Shown here piece after piece: positions 1-7,757 of a DNA stretch of 64,000 nt (the stretch's first letter is position 1; every line of letters starts with the position of its first letter). The position numbers and the translations under genes were made by a program. Under the pieces are notes generated by a model. That model saw only the letters and a list, made by a program, of their open reading frames with translations, had not been told where the DNA came from and made no database searches. The DNA is from DLKC01 sp002478885 (GTDB lineage Bacteria; Bacteroidota; Bacteroidia; Chitinophagales; Chitinophagaceae), in assembly GCA_046329585.1 (NCBI GenBank), contig JAXLUI010000001.1, positions 3,286,001 to 3,350,000 on the forward strand, written 5' to 3'.

Positions 1-108
1 AGATTAGGGTGAATACACTGTGTGAAGAATAGAAAGGCGAATATTTTTTTCATGAGTAAACTAATTTATTTCAAAGCGATATTCGATTTGTTGCCCGAAG
101 ATATTTCA

Positions 109-160
109 GTACAGGAGTGCGACGCAAGGAACGGTGATACCTGTACAATACCGGCGGGCC
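109..160 (-). repeat. Interspersed repeat, single right-facing unit (copy 1)
   Basis: The core at 109-127 reads GTACAGGAGTGCGACGCAA, one base off the family consensus GTACAAGAGTGCGACGCAA. It is followed by GGAACGGTGAT and a CCGGCGGG block at 151-160, matching the outer flank of other copies. It lies just beyond the stop codon of the ABC permease. No partner unit is visible in the preceding 108 bases. Confidence 0.75.
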
Positions 161-169
161 CTGCAATAC

Positions 170-1045
170 CTAACTCAGCACATCTTTTTTCCTGAACACT
201 ATTACAGATGCAGTAACCAGGCCAACAATATGCAGGACCAGTACCAACGCAGAACTAAGAAGGCCTGGCATGTTTTGTATACTTCCGGAAACTACAACGT
301 TCTGGTCGTTTACCTGTTCATCGAAAAACTCTTTCCAGTTTACCATGTGTGTTGTAAAAAGATATGGCTGTATTTTTTGGAATATGGGAATGCTCATTGT
401 ACTGAGAATGGTGAACACGATGATGATGCTCATCGTTGTAATAATGGGTCCGATGGAATTTTCGGCAAATATGGAAAAGAAAAAGCCGATCGCCGCAACG
501 GTTAACATGGAGAGATAGGCGAAAAAGAACGCGCCAATGTAACGCCATAAAACGTCGTTGGATGCGATCTGTACCACATATGATGTTTTTTGAATAATGA
601 GATCGTCGGCGCCAAAAAGCCAGATGCTGCCGGCTAATGCAAACACTGCTATCCACGTGAGTAACGTAAGGGTGTAAATAGCCGATGCAAAGAATTTGGC
701 AAGTATAAAATTGGTTTTACTTACAGGTTTGGTGAGCAGTAAACGAAGCGTGCCCATATTGGCTTCGCCGGAGATCATGTCTGCGGCGATGAGTGAAATA
801 AGCAAAGGCACGTGTATCAGCAGCAGCTGAAGAATTACGTAGCATACAAGGTAGCCATTAAGAATTTTTCCATCGAAATCGAAATTGTCTTTGAGCGAAT
901 TCATCAGGAAATCGAGATATGCCTCACCATCGACCTTAAGCCCGAGTTGAATAACGCAGATCAACGCCGTTATGGCCGCAAATGAAATGTAGGTACGCGG
1001 CCTGCGGTAAATTTTATATAACTCAATTTGTAAAAGCTTCCACAT
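170..1045 (-). CDS. ABC-2 type transporter permease subunit
   Basis: This 291-residue protein has the layout of ABC-2 family permeases: a short charged N-terminus, a first membrane segment near residues 20-35, a long extracytoplasmic loop, and five further hydrophobic segments ending at VIVFRKKDVLS. It contains the loop ISGEANMGTLRLLLTKPVS, typical of the helix preceding TM3 in this family (compare 'GTLRLLLTKPVSR' in other members). The start codon overlaps the end of the upstream ATPase gene by 23 bases, so the two are translationally coupled and very probably form one exporter. The substrate cannot be read from sequence; drugs, lipids or sodium are all possible. The family call is firm, the function open. 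Confidence 0.9.
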   Translation of the reverse strand: MWKLLQIELYKIYRRPRTYISFAAITALICVIQLGLKVDGEAYLDFLMNSLKDNFDFDGKILNGYLVCYVILQLLLIHVPLLISLIAADMISGEANMGTLRLLLTKPVSKTNFILAKFFASAIYTLTLLTWIAVFALAGSIWLFGADDLIIQKTSYVVQIASNDVLWRYIGAFFFAYLSMLTVAAIGFFFSIFAENSIGPIITTMSIIIVFTILSTMSIPIFQKIQPYLFTTHMVNWKEFFDEQVNDQNVVVSGSIQNMPGLLSSALVLVLHIVGLVTASVIVFRKKDVLS

Positions 1046-1958
1046 GTTGATTGCCTGATGTTACCTGTAAAAAGAAATCTTCCAGTGTGTGTCTCGGTTG
1101 CAGAGAGATTAAACCGATATGGTTATTCACGATCCATCTATGCAGATCGGGTAAACGGCTTCTTTCGGTCTTTAAAATTATATGCTGGTTGCGCAAAGGC
1201 TGAAGGCACTGCTGCCATTGGCTTTGCTGCAGTATGGATAGGCATTGGTCATTGTTGGTTGTTTCAAGTTCAACGATCGTTCTCGTGGGGTCGAATAGTT
1301 CGGCAGACTGGCCTTCGATTATTTTTTTGCCCTTGTCGATGATGAGTAACCGTGTTGCTACCTGTTCTATCTCGTTCAACAGGTGTGATGAAACAAATAC
1401 GGTTTTTTTCATTTCTCGGCTCAGGTGTAAAATAAGGTTGCGAATGTCGGCAATCCCCTGCGGATCGAGCCCGTTTGTCGGTTCATCAAGAATAATGAGT
1501 TTGGGATCGTGAACGAGCGAAATACCTATGCCCAATCGCTGTTTCATGCCTTGTGAAAAAGTTTTCACTTTGTCGTGCGCTCTTGTAGAAAGACCCACCA
1601 TTTCGAGCTGGTTCATCAGCAATTTGTCGCTCACTTTTATGCCGCTTAATTTGGCAAATAGTTTAAGGTTTTCATATGCCGAGAGATATTTGTACAGGTC
1701 TGGTTTTTCAATAACGGCGCCGACCTGCTTTAGAATTTCGTTGCGGTTATGCGCAAGATTCAATCCGAAGAGTTCAATGCTTCCGTGGGTAGGAGCAATA
1801 AGTGTTAGCAGCATTCTTATAGTAGTCGATTTTCCCGCGCCGTTCTGCCCGAGAAAACCATACACGTCGCCTTCCATTACGGTAAACGACAAGTCATCTA
1901 CAGCGGTAAGATTTTTAAACTGTTTTGTAAGCGAAGTAACTTTAATAATATCCTGCAT
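1023..1958 (-). CDS. ABC transporter ATP-binding protein
   Basis: This 311-residue ATPase energises the permease encoded directly downstream. Walker A is GQNGAGKS near residues 37-44, the signature loop is FSQGMKQRL, Walker B is LIILDEPTNGLD, and a switch His follows in VFVSSHLLNEIEQ. The C-terminal extension after residue 220 is typical of CcmA/NatA-type ABC-2 ATPases. I chose the ATG at 1958 (MQDIIKV); an in-frame TTG at 1976 would add six residues but lacks support. The gene is divergent from the small gene at 2369, and a repeat pair fills the space between them. Confidence 0.92.
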   Translation of the reverse strand: MQDIIKVTSLTKQFKNLTAVDDLSFTVMEGDVYGFLGQNGAGKSTTIRMLLTLIAPTHGSIELFGLNLAHNRNEILKQVGAVIEKPDLYKYLSAYENLKLFAKLSGIKVSDKLLMNQLEMVGLSTRAHDKVKTFSQGMKQRLGIGISLVHDPKLIILDEPTNGLDPQGIADIRNLILHLSREMKKTVFVSSHLLNEIEQVATRLLIIDKGKKIIEGQSAELFDPTRTIVELETTNNDQCLSILQQSQWQQCLQPLRNQHIILKTERSRLPDLHRWIVNNHIGLISLQPRHTLEDFFLQVTSGNQHVEAFTN

Positions 1959-2046
1959 TGCCGTGATTACAAACAAATATAAATATTTAGGGTTCAGTCT
2001 GCCTGCTGAAATATTTTGTTAGATAAAAATTAGGGATTGAAATTAT

Positions 2047-2290
2047 GGGCCGGGCTGCATCGCGTCGTTAAGCTTTGCTTGCGTCGCACTCTTGTACAGC
2101 ATAACTCTTTTCAGCCACGTGCTAAATTTTAAAACACCAGGAAGCATAATGGAGTAGCAGAGATTTAATTTAGCAACAAGTCGATGGTGAAATATTTCCC
2201 GTATTACTTCCCGCGTCTGGTGACAAACGAACTAAACGCACAAGTGAGTGACACAACCGACGATGCCACCTGTACACTGGCTGGTACACA
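2047..2290. repeat. Interspersed repeat, head-to-head pair (copies 2a and 2b)
   Basis: The left core is TTGCGTCGCACTCTTGTAC at 2079-2097, preceded by GTTAAGCTTTGC and GGGCCGGGC. The right core is GCACAAGTGAGTGACACAA at 2238-2256, the variant type, followed by CGATGCC and GGCTGGTACAC. The interior of 140 bases is unrelated to other pairs. The pair lies between the divergent starts at 1958 and 2369, where no other gene is visible. Confidence 0.85.
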
Positions 2291-2346
2291 AATTAATTAT
2301 GTGAAAACATTGTGCATTCAATAAGCCCGAAACAAAAGCTACCCGC

Positions 2347-2354
2347 TAAATTTG
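2347..2354 (+). promoter_or_regulatory. Candidate -7 promoter box for the gene at 2369
   Basis: TAAATTTG fits the Bacteroidota -7 consensus TAnnTTTG and ends 14 bases before the ATG at 2369. No clear TTTG box is seen at the expected upstream spacing. Its position inside the reading frame extended from a GTG at 2312 argues for the later ATG start. Confidence 0.4.
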
Positions 2355-2368
2355 CACAAAGGGTTTAT

Positions 2369-2644
2369 ATGAAGTACACACAATCATATTTGGACAAGCT
2401 AGAAGATATTCCCGGGCAAAACAATTATATCATCCGATATGAGCGCGGAACTTTTCAAAGCGGCTGGTGCCTGCTTGAGGAGAAAAAAGTTATTGTGCTG
2501 AATAAGTTTCTCGATGTAGAAGGAAGAATAAATACCCTTTTTGAATTGATACCTCAATTGGCCATCGATTACGATAAACTTACCTTGGAATCTCAAAAGT
2601 TATATGAGGAAGTCTTGAAGAAATCTCCTGTCGAAAGCAAATAG
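2369..2644 (+). CDS. Small conserved hypothetical protein
   Basis: This 91-residue protein has no signal peptide or membrane segment and contains the stretch YERGTFQSGWCLLEEKKVIVLNKF with a following DVEGRINTLFELI segment. I recognise it as the kind of small cytoplasmic protein widely conserved in Bacteroidota, but I know no assigned function. It ends 17 bases before the PhnP-like hydrolase, so the two are probably co-transcribed. The ATG at 2369 is preceded by AAAGGG and a -7-like box; an in-frame GTG at 2312 would extend it by 19 residues but lies next to the repeat pair and is less likely. Confidence 0.75.
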   Translation: MKYTQSYLDKLEDIPGQNNYIIRYERGTFQSGWCLLEEKKVIVLNKFLDVEGRINTLFELIPQLAIDYDKLTLESQKLYEEVLKKSPVESK

Positions 2645-2661
2645 TCATTTATTTTTGGCCT

Positions 2662-3438
2662 GTGAGCCACACAGCACTTACAATAACATTTCTAGGAACC
2701 GGAACCAGTACAGGTATACCAATGATTGGGTGTCCATGCCCTGTGTGCGCATCAGCTGACAAAAGAGATAAGCGTTTACGGAGCAGTATTCTTGTTGAGT
2801 CAGCTTATACAAAGTTTGTTGTGGACACAACGCCTGATTTTCGTTACCAAATGCTTCGGGTTCAAAACACACATCTTGACGCTGTGCTGTTTACTCATCC
2901 TCATAAAGATCACACTGCCGGGCTTGATGATACACGGGTGTATAATTTTTTCTCTCATAAGGCTATGGACGTATATGCCAATGCTCTTACCGAAGAAGCC
3001 ATAAAAAGAGAATTTGCTTATGCATTTGCTGATAAGAAATATCCCGGCATTCCTGAGATAAACCTGATAACAATAGACGAAACACCATTTAATATTGGTG
3101 ATGTTCCGGTAACGCCCATACAGGTATGGCATTACAAAATGCCTGTGTATGGATACCGGTTTGGAAAATTTACCTATATTACCGATGCAAACAAGATTGA
3201 CGAAATACAGAAAGAAAAGATCAGAGGTTCAGAAATTCTTGTTGTAAATGCATTGCGCAAGCAGGATCATATTTCGCATTTTACGCTTCAGCAGGCCATC
3301 GATCTTGTGGAAGAGCTGGAAATTCCAAAGGCGTATTTTACGCACATTAGTCACCAGCTTGGACTGCACGAAGAAATTAATAGCATTTTACCCGAATATA
3401 TCTGTCTCGCATACGACGGTTTGGTTGTCAGCATATAG
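2662..3438 (+). CDS. PhnP-like MBL-fold metallo-hydrolase
   Basis: This 258-residue protein belongs to the metallo-beta-lactamase fold, subgroup related to PhnP/RNase Z-like phosphodiesterases. It opens with TFLGTGTSTGIPMIGCPCPVC; the GTSxGIP and CxCxxC elements are typical of PhnP relatives. The metal site HPHKDHTAG supplies the HxHxDH ligands near residue 79, and Asp in YITDANKID and His in FTHISHQLGLH complete it. PhnP itself hydrolyses cyclic phosphodiesters; whether this copy acts on cyclic phosphates or other esters is unknown, and no phosphonate genes are nearby. The start is GTG at 2662, 17 bases after the preceding stop. Confidence 0.85.
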   Translation: MSHTALTITFLGTGTSTGIPMIGCPCPVCASADKRDKRLRSSILVESAYTKFVVDTTPDFRYQMLRVQNTHLDAVLFTHPHKDHTAGLDDTRVYNFFSHKAMDVYANALTEEAIKREFAYAFADKKYPGIPEINLITIDETPFNIGDVPVTPIQVWHYKMPVYGYRFGKFTYITDANKIDEIQKEKIRGSEILVVNALRKQDHISHFTLQQAIDLVEELEIPKAYFTHISHQLGLHEEINSILPEYICLAYDGLVVSI

Positions 3439-3472
3439 CCTCTCGTAAGATTATTTTTTAAAATTAATTTTT

Positions 3473-4222
3473 ATGAGAAAAGGCTTTTGGAAGGATTATT
3501 TCTCTTTTACTATCAGGGAACGGTCGGCGCTGCTCGTCCTACTCCTGATTATCGTAGTGTTTATTTTTCTACCCGGTTTTTTTGCGCCTAAATTTAAAGA
3601 TGTTACAGTTGATACTGCATTGCAGCTAAAGCTTGATAGTATTACCTCAACGCTGGCAAACACCCAACCTGCACGCAACCCCGATATCGCAGATTTTAAC
3701 TCCGAAAACAAAAGTCCGGCTTTAGCAGGAGGTGAATTACATCCCTTCGATTTTGACCCTAATACTTTGCCTGCACAAGGCTTTAGGAAAATGGGTTTGC
3801 GCGACAAAATCATTCAAACCATCCTGAGCTATCGTAATAAGAACGGCGTGTTCAGGCAACCCGACGACATAAGAAAAATATATGGGCTAACGGCAGAAGA
3901 AGCGGATCAATTGATACCATTTATTAAAATAGGATCAGGCGCTGCTGCAACACCCGGGAAAGCAACTGCTTTCGTTGACAAAAATGGTATCTCGCCAAAG
4001 CAGCAGAAAACTATCGATATTAATGCTGCCACCGAAGAAGAATGGAAATCGTTACCCGGTATTGGCGACGTGTTGAGCAAGCGCATTGTTAAATTCCGCA
4101 ATGCCGTGCACGGTTTTAAGGCGGTTGAAGATGTAAAGAAAACTTACGGTCTTACCGACTCAACATACCAGGTAATTCTTCCTTATCTCGCTATCGGTGA
4201 GAAGGTCGCTGCAGAAAACTAG
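3473..4222 (+). CDS. Membrane-anchored helix-hairpin-helix protein (ComEA-like)
   Basis: This 249-residue protein has a charged N-terminus (MRKGFWKDYFSFTIRERSA), one membrane helix near residues 19-37, a linker, and two helix-hairpin-helix units. The first is FDFDPNTLPAQGFRKMGLRD with KIYGL; the second is IDINAATEEEWKSLPGIGDV with KTYGL. HhH repeats bind DNA backbone, and ComEA-type proteins do so outside the membrane during DNA uptake. In Bacteroidota such proteins are common but their role in competence is unproven. It follows the MBL gene with 34 bases between them. Confidence 0.85.
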   Translation: MRKGFWKDYFSFTIRERSALLVLLLIIVVFIFLPGFFAPKFKDVTVDTALQLKLDSITSTLANTQPARNPDIADFNSENKSPALAGGELHPFDFDPNTLPAQGFRKMGLRDKIIQTILSYRNKNGVFRQPDDIRKIYGLTAEEADQLIPFIKIGSGAAATPGKATAFVDKNGISPKQQKTIDINAATEEEWKSLPGIGDVLSKRIVKFRNAVHGFKAVEDVKKTYGLTDSTYQVILPYLAIGEKVAAEN

Positions 4223-4236
4223 ACCGTTTCATAAAA

Positions 4237-4270
4237 TTTCTTTATCCGGGGGGAGAATACTGTACATTTG
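4237..4270 (+). promoter_or_regulatory. Candidate promoter for the acyl-CoA dehydrogenase gene
   Basis: TACATTTG at 4263-4270 matches TAnnTTTG and ends 21 bases before the ATG at 4292. The upstream element is weak (TTTC/TTTA around 4237-4244 instead of TTTG). Confidence 0.45.
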
Positions 4271-4291
4271 TTTCCTAACAAATGTTAGCTT

Positions 4292-5434
4292 ATGAATTTT
4301 ACTCCAGATGAAATAACCCAACACGCAGCCCAAACGGCCAGAGACTTTGCCAGGCAATATATTAAACCCCATGTAATGGAATGGGATGAGACCCAACAAT
4401 TTCCGATTCATATCTTCAAGGAGATGGGAAAGCTCGGATTAATGGGCGTATTTGTGCCAGAGCAATACGGCGGCGCAGGCCTTGGATACTTTGAATACAA
4501 GGTGATCATTGAAGAAGTTGCCAAAGTATGCGGGTCTGTCGGGCTAAGTCTTGCTGCGCATAATTCTTTATGCATAGGGCATATGCTTGCTTTCGGAAAT
4601 GAAGAGCAAAAGATGAAATATCTGCCTAAGCTTGCGTCGGCAGAATGGATCGGCGCCTGGGGACTAACCGAGCCCAACACTGGAAGCGATGCAGGCAATA
4701 TGAAATGTACCGCGACAAAAGATGGCGATAACTGGATTTTAAATGGAACAAAATGCTGGATAACACATGGCATTTCCGGCGATGTTGCCGTAGTAGTTGC
4801 GAGAACCGGTGAGCCAAGAACAAGAGATAATTCAACCACGTTTATTATTGAAAGAAACACGCCCGGTTTTCGTGGAGGCAAAAAAGAAAATAAGCTTGGA
4901 ATGCGTGCGAGTGAAACTGCAGAGATGATCTTCGACAATTGCATTATTCCCGATAAGCAGCGCGTGGGCAATGTGGGCGATGGTTTTAAACAAGCCATGA
5001 AAGTGCTCGACGGCGGAAGAATTTCCATCGCATCGCTGGCACTTGGTATCGCGAAAGGTGCGTATGAAGCGGCACTTCAATATTCGCAGGAACGTTACCA
5101 GTTTGATAAACCCATTGTAAGTTTCCAGGGCGTAAGTTTTAAACTTGCCGATATGGCAACAGAAATAATGGCCGCCGAAATGCTTACATTAAAAGCCTGC
5201 GATCTAAAACAAAAGGGTTTGAAGTTTACACGTGAAGCTGCAATGGCAAAATACTATGCCAGCGAAGTTGCCGTAAAAACAGCCAATGATGCCATTCAGA
5301 TTTTTGGCGGCTATGGTTACACAAAAGATTTCCCGGTGGAGAAATTTTATCGCGATGCCAAGCTTTGCACCATCGGCGAGGGAACATCAGAAATACAAAA
5401 ACTCGTTATCGCAAGGGAAAGTCTTCATGCTTAA
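4292..5434 (+). CDS. Acyl-CoA dehydrogenase
   Basis: This 380-residue flavoenzyme catalyses alpha,beta-dehydrogenation of acyl-CoA thioesters, passing electrons to ETF. Its length is standard for the short/branched-chain family. Signatures seen are [16 protein letters not shown] near residue 120, the WITHG flavin-contact segment, and the C-terminal [20 protein letters not shown] block followed by IGEGTSEIQ, whose Glu is the usual catalytic base in this family. Substrate chain length cannot be read; a short-chain or branched-chain role would fit the methylmalonyl-CoA epimerase and fused 2-oxoacid dehydrogenase elsewhere in the window, but this is inference. It has its own promoter-like box. 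Confidence 0.93.
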   Translation: MNFTPDEITQHAAQTARDFARQYIKPHVMEWDETQQFPIHIFKEMGKLGLMGVFVPEQYGGAGLGYFEYKVIIEEVAKVCGSVGLSLAAHNSLCIGHMLAFGNEEQKMKYLPKLASAEWIGAWGLTEPNTGSDAGNMKCTATKDGDNWILNGTKCWITHGISGDVAVVVARTGEPRTRDNSTTFIIERNTPGFRGGKKENKLGMRASETAEMIFDNCIIPDKQRVGNVGDGFKQAMKVLDGGRISIASLALGIAKGAYEAALQYSQERYQFDKPIVSFQGVSFKLADMATEIMAAEMLTLKACDLKQKGLKFTREAAMAKYYASEVAVKTANDAIQIFGGYGYTKDFPVEKFYRDAKLCTIGEGTSEIQKLVIARESLHA

Positions 5435-5449
5435 CAGGTATTTTTCTAT

Positions 5450-5616
5450 TGGCCAGCATTGGCGCGTTCCTCATCGCCTATTGTGTCACTCACTTGTACT
5501 TTAGAATCAAAGGGCATCAATAGCGAAAGATGGAAAAAGCGTGTTTGACCATACCTGCTCTATAGCACAAGAGTGCGACGCAACAAAAGCTTAATGGCTA
5601 TTCGTAAGCTGGGTTC
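5450..5616. repeat. Interspersed repeat, head-to-head pair (copies 3a and 3b)
   Basis: The left core is TTGTGTCACTCACTTGTAC at 5481-5499, the variant type, preceded by CTCATCGCC. The right core is GCACAAGAGTGCGACGCAA at 5565-5583, followed by CAAAAGCTTAATGGC and AGCTGGGTTC. The spacer is 65 bases. The pair fills the gap between two convergent genes. Confidence 0.85.
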
Positions 5617-5623
5617 AACATCT

Positions 5624-6202
5624 CTATTTTCCAAATACACCAATATTGCTGCTGAAAATTTTTACTGCGATGGCAAGCAGTATCACGCCAAAAAATTTAC
5701 GGATGGCCGTAAGCCCGCCTTCTCCTAACACTCTTTCAATCCAGCTGAGTGATTTAAGTACGGAATAAACAACAACGAGATTAATGATGATGCCGATGAG
5801 AATGTATAATTGGTCGTAGTTGGCTTTTAACGACATAATGGTGGTGAGAGTACCGCTGCCGGCGATAATAGGAAATGCAATGGGTACAACGTTTCCGCCT
5901 TTTGAATTTGGATCGCTGTGAAATATTTCTTTCCCTAAAACCATTTCGATGCCGATCAAAAAAATGACGATAGAACCGCCGACCGCGAATGAATGAATAT
6001 CAAGTCCGAGTATGGAAAGAAATTGTTTACCTGCAAATAAAAACACGATCATGAAAACACCTGATACAAGCGTTGCCTGTGCGGCGTGAATATTGCCCAT
6101 TTTTTCACGAAGGCCAACGAGCACCGGGATAGAACCAATAATATCAATGACCGCAAACAGCGTGAATGTAACGGTTAGGAACTTATCGAACTCAAAAACC
6201 AT
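5624..6202 (-). CDS. MarC-family integral membrane protein
   Basis: This 192-residue protein has six hydrophobic segments and the family hallmarks FAVIDIIGSIPVLVGL near the N-terminus and VPIAFPIIAGSGTLTT in the middle, so MarC (UPF0056) membership is clear. The family is listed as putative transporters; no substrate is established. It is the last gene of the cobalamin-riboswitch operon by position, starting 26 bases after the Dph6-like gene ends. Co-regulation by B12 is inferred from spacing only. Confidence 0.88.
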   Translation of the reverse strand: MVFEFDKFLTVTFTLFAVIDIIGSIPVLVGLREKMGNIHAAQATLVSGVFMIVFLFAGKQFLSILGLDIHSFAVGGSIVIFLIGIEMVLGKEIFHSDPNSKGGNVVPIAFPIIAGSGTLTTIMSLKANYDQLYILIGIIINLVVVYSVLKSLSWIERVLGEGGLTAIRKFFGVILLAIAVKIFSSNIGVFGK

Positions 6203-6228
6203 AAACTGCTTTTTGTAAAATTAAATGT

Positions 6229-6924
6229 TTACGGCACCAGGTCGCAGAAATAAAAACCATAGCCGGCTTGGGACTTATCGGGTGCGGCATATGTGCGGCG
6301 AACAATTTCGCCTTTTTTAAAATTAACTGGCGTTTTAAAGATTGGCCCGTCAAAGACAAAAGAGTGAAATTCTCCATTCTCGCCGCATGGATCAACATTT
6401 GACGGTAAATCGTTTACAAATTTCCTATCAATAATCCTTCCGCAAAAATTTTTATCAAGGTATGATTCATTTACGCAAACGACAATGGCTTTAAAGCCAA
6501 GATCTGTAAACTCGTAAACCAGTTTTGTGGTATTGTTTTTCCATATAGGAAACACACACTGAACGCCCAGGGTTGACAAATTCTGTTCGCGGTATAATTT
6601 CAAGTCTTCGAGAAATATGTCTCCAAATATGGCATAGCTGCAACCTGCAGTTTTCAACTCAACAACTTTCTGCATCATGGCGCTTTCATATTCATTCATG
6701 CCAGGTTGCTCTGGCAATTCTATCGTGGTTAGTGGAATACCAAGCGAGTCAGCCTGCGCCAATAATAATGTTCTTCTTACGCCATGCATAGAAACGCGGT
6801 CATGAACAGCGTTTACGTTTGTTAATAGATGACCTACTTTATACTGGCCTTGCTGAAGAACCTTATATAAAGCAAGGGCAGAATCTTTGCCACCGCTCCA
6901 ATTAAACCAGGAAAGATTATTCAT
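6229..6924 (-). CDS. Dph6-like ATP pyrophosphatase (diphthine-ammonia ligase family)
   Basis: This 231-residue protein has the PP-loop motif SGGKDSALALYKVL near residues 10-23, followed by TNVNAVHDRVSMHGVR and the conserved GDIFLEDLKLYRE and CGENGEFHSFVFDGP blocks of the Dph6/COG2102 family. Eukaryotic Dph6 amidates diphthine on EF2. Bacteria have no diphthamide, so the annotated name cannot describe the real reaction here. The gene overlaps the preceding small gene by four bases and lies in an operon headed by a cobalamin riboswitch, so a role in cobalamin or corrinoid metabolism is a reasonable but unproven idea. Confidence 0.85.
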   Translation of the reverse strand: MNNLSWFNWSGGKDSALALYKVLQQGQYKVGHLLTNVNAVHDRVSMHGVRRTLLLAQADSLGIPLTTIELPEQPGMNEYESAMMQKVVELKTAGCSYAIFGDIFLEDLKLYREQNLSTLGVQCVFPIWKNNTTKLVYEFTDLGFKAIVVCVNESYLDKNFCGRIIDRKFVNDLPSNVDPCGENGEFHSFVFDGPIFKTPVNFKKGEIVRRTYAAPDKSQAGYGFYFCDLVP

Positions 6925-7136
6925 GATTCAAGAATTTCTTTTTTGAACAAAACATTTTTATTTTTCAGTTCCTTTAAGCAATTGATGCAAAGACAATCAG
7001 TGTAATGATTTCTGATGAACATCCGGGCCTCATCCGTAAGCGCAATGCTGCTGCATTCGCAGTTAACAACATCATCAACCTTGCATCCAAAATTTCTTAA
7101 ACAGCGTTGACAAACCTTTGATTCGTGTTGGGGCAT
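6921..7136 (-). CDS. Small cysteine-rich CWC-family protein
   Basis: This 71-residue protein carries seven or more cysteines in pairs, including CQRCLRNFGC, CECSS and CLCINCLKEL, suggesting a zinc or other metal site. It resembles the cysteine-rich CWC family, small proteins of unknown function. Its last four bases overlap the Dph6-like gene, indicating tight coupling. It sits 22 bases downstream of the DUF6580 gene. Confidence 0.75.
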   Translation of the reverse strand: MPQHESKVCQRCLRNFGCKVDDVVNCECSSIALTDEARMFIRNHYTDCLCINCLKELKNKNVLFKKEILES

Positions 7137-7158
7137 GGTAAATTTTTGCCGGGAAAAC

Positions 7159-7740
7159 CTAGTTGATGCTATCTTTTAGCGAGAATCGATGACTAAAAAA
7201 TGAATTTATGCCAAACATGATCGAGCTATATATAACAGTCGCAGTCAAAAGTCTCCATTCAAAAGGAATGGCTGCTGCGAGGCAGGCGCTGAAACCTGCC
7301 GCGGTTTTCGGATAGCTTGTGCTTTCGATCCACACTCCGACATCTGTAACGATCCAGTGAATAAATACGGTTACTGCTATAGCAGTAGTAACTGACTTGA
7401 GGGAATTATTTTTCACCATGAGTTTTCCGGTTATAGTCATTAATACCAGAGCGCCATACACCCAATAGCAGCCTTCATATAAAAAGCTGCTACCGTAATT
7501 TTTGTAAACCGTTTCGTACAAAAGAAAATCGCTTGCCAGCATTGAGGCCATTAGCAAAAGCAATGATCGCCCCAAACCCCTGGTGTTAGACGCTGTAAAT
7601 AAAGCCATTGCTGCAATCGGTGAGTAGTTCGCCAAAGCTTCGAAATTCGGGCTGGCATTGTTTAATACCCTTATCAATGCTGTGGCAATAACAATAAAAA
7701 ACACCAACATGTCTTTTTGATTTATGCTCTTTACATTCAT
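7159..7740 (-). CDS. DUF6580-family putative transport membrane protein
   Basis: This 193-residue protein has five to six hydrophobic segments, the first starting at MLVFFIVIATALIRV. The block NYSPIAAMALF and the HWIVTDVGVW segment fit DUF6580, described as putative transport proteins reminiscent of ECF substrate-binding components. It starts 17 bases after the BtuB-like receptor and so lies under the cobalamin riboswitch. A part in moving cobalamin or a precursor is the natural guess from position, but the sequence alone does not show it. Confidence 0.8.
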   Translation of the reverse strand: MNVKSINQKDMLVFFIVIATALIRVLNNASPNFEALANYSPIAAMALFTASNTRGLGRSLLLLMASMLASDFLLYETVYKNYGSSFLYEGCYWVYGALVLMTITGKLMVKNNSLKSVTTAIAVTVFIHWIVTDVGVWIESTSYPKTAAGFSACLAAAIPFEWRLLTATVIYSSIMFGINSFFSHRFSLKDSIN

Positions 7741-7757
7741 GGTCGTAATTTTTGTGA

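Noticed and set aside
134..505. Open frame on the plus strand opposite the ABC permease
   Set aside because: It lies antisense to a clear membrane protein gene, has no recognisable motif, and starts inside a repeat unit.
1528..2022. 164-codon frame opposite the ABC ATPase
   Set aside because: It is antisense to conserved Walker motifs, and its composition is that of a complementary-strand shadow.
4408..5028. 206-codon frame antisense to the acyl-CoA dehydrogenase
   Set aside because: The plus strand carries an intact, motif-rich enzyme; the antisense product has no known domain.
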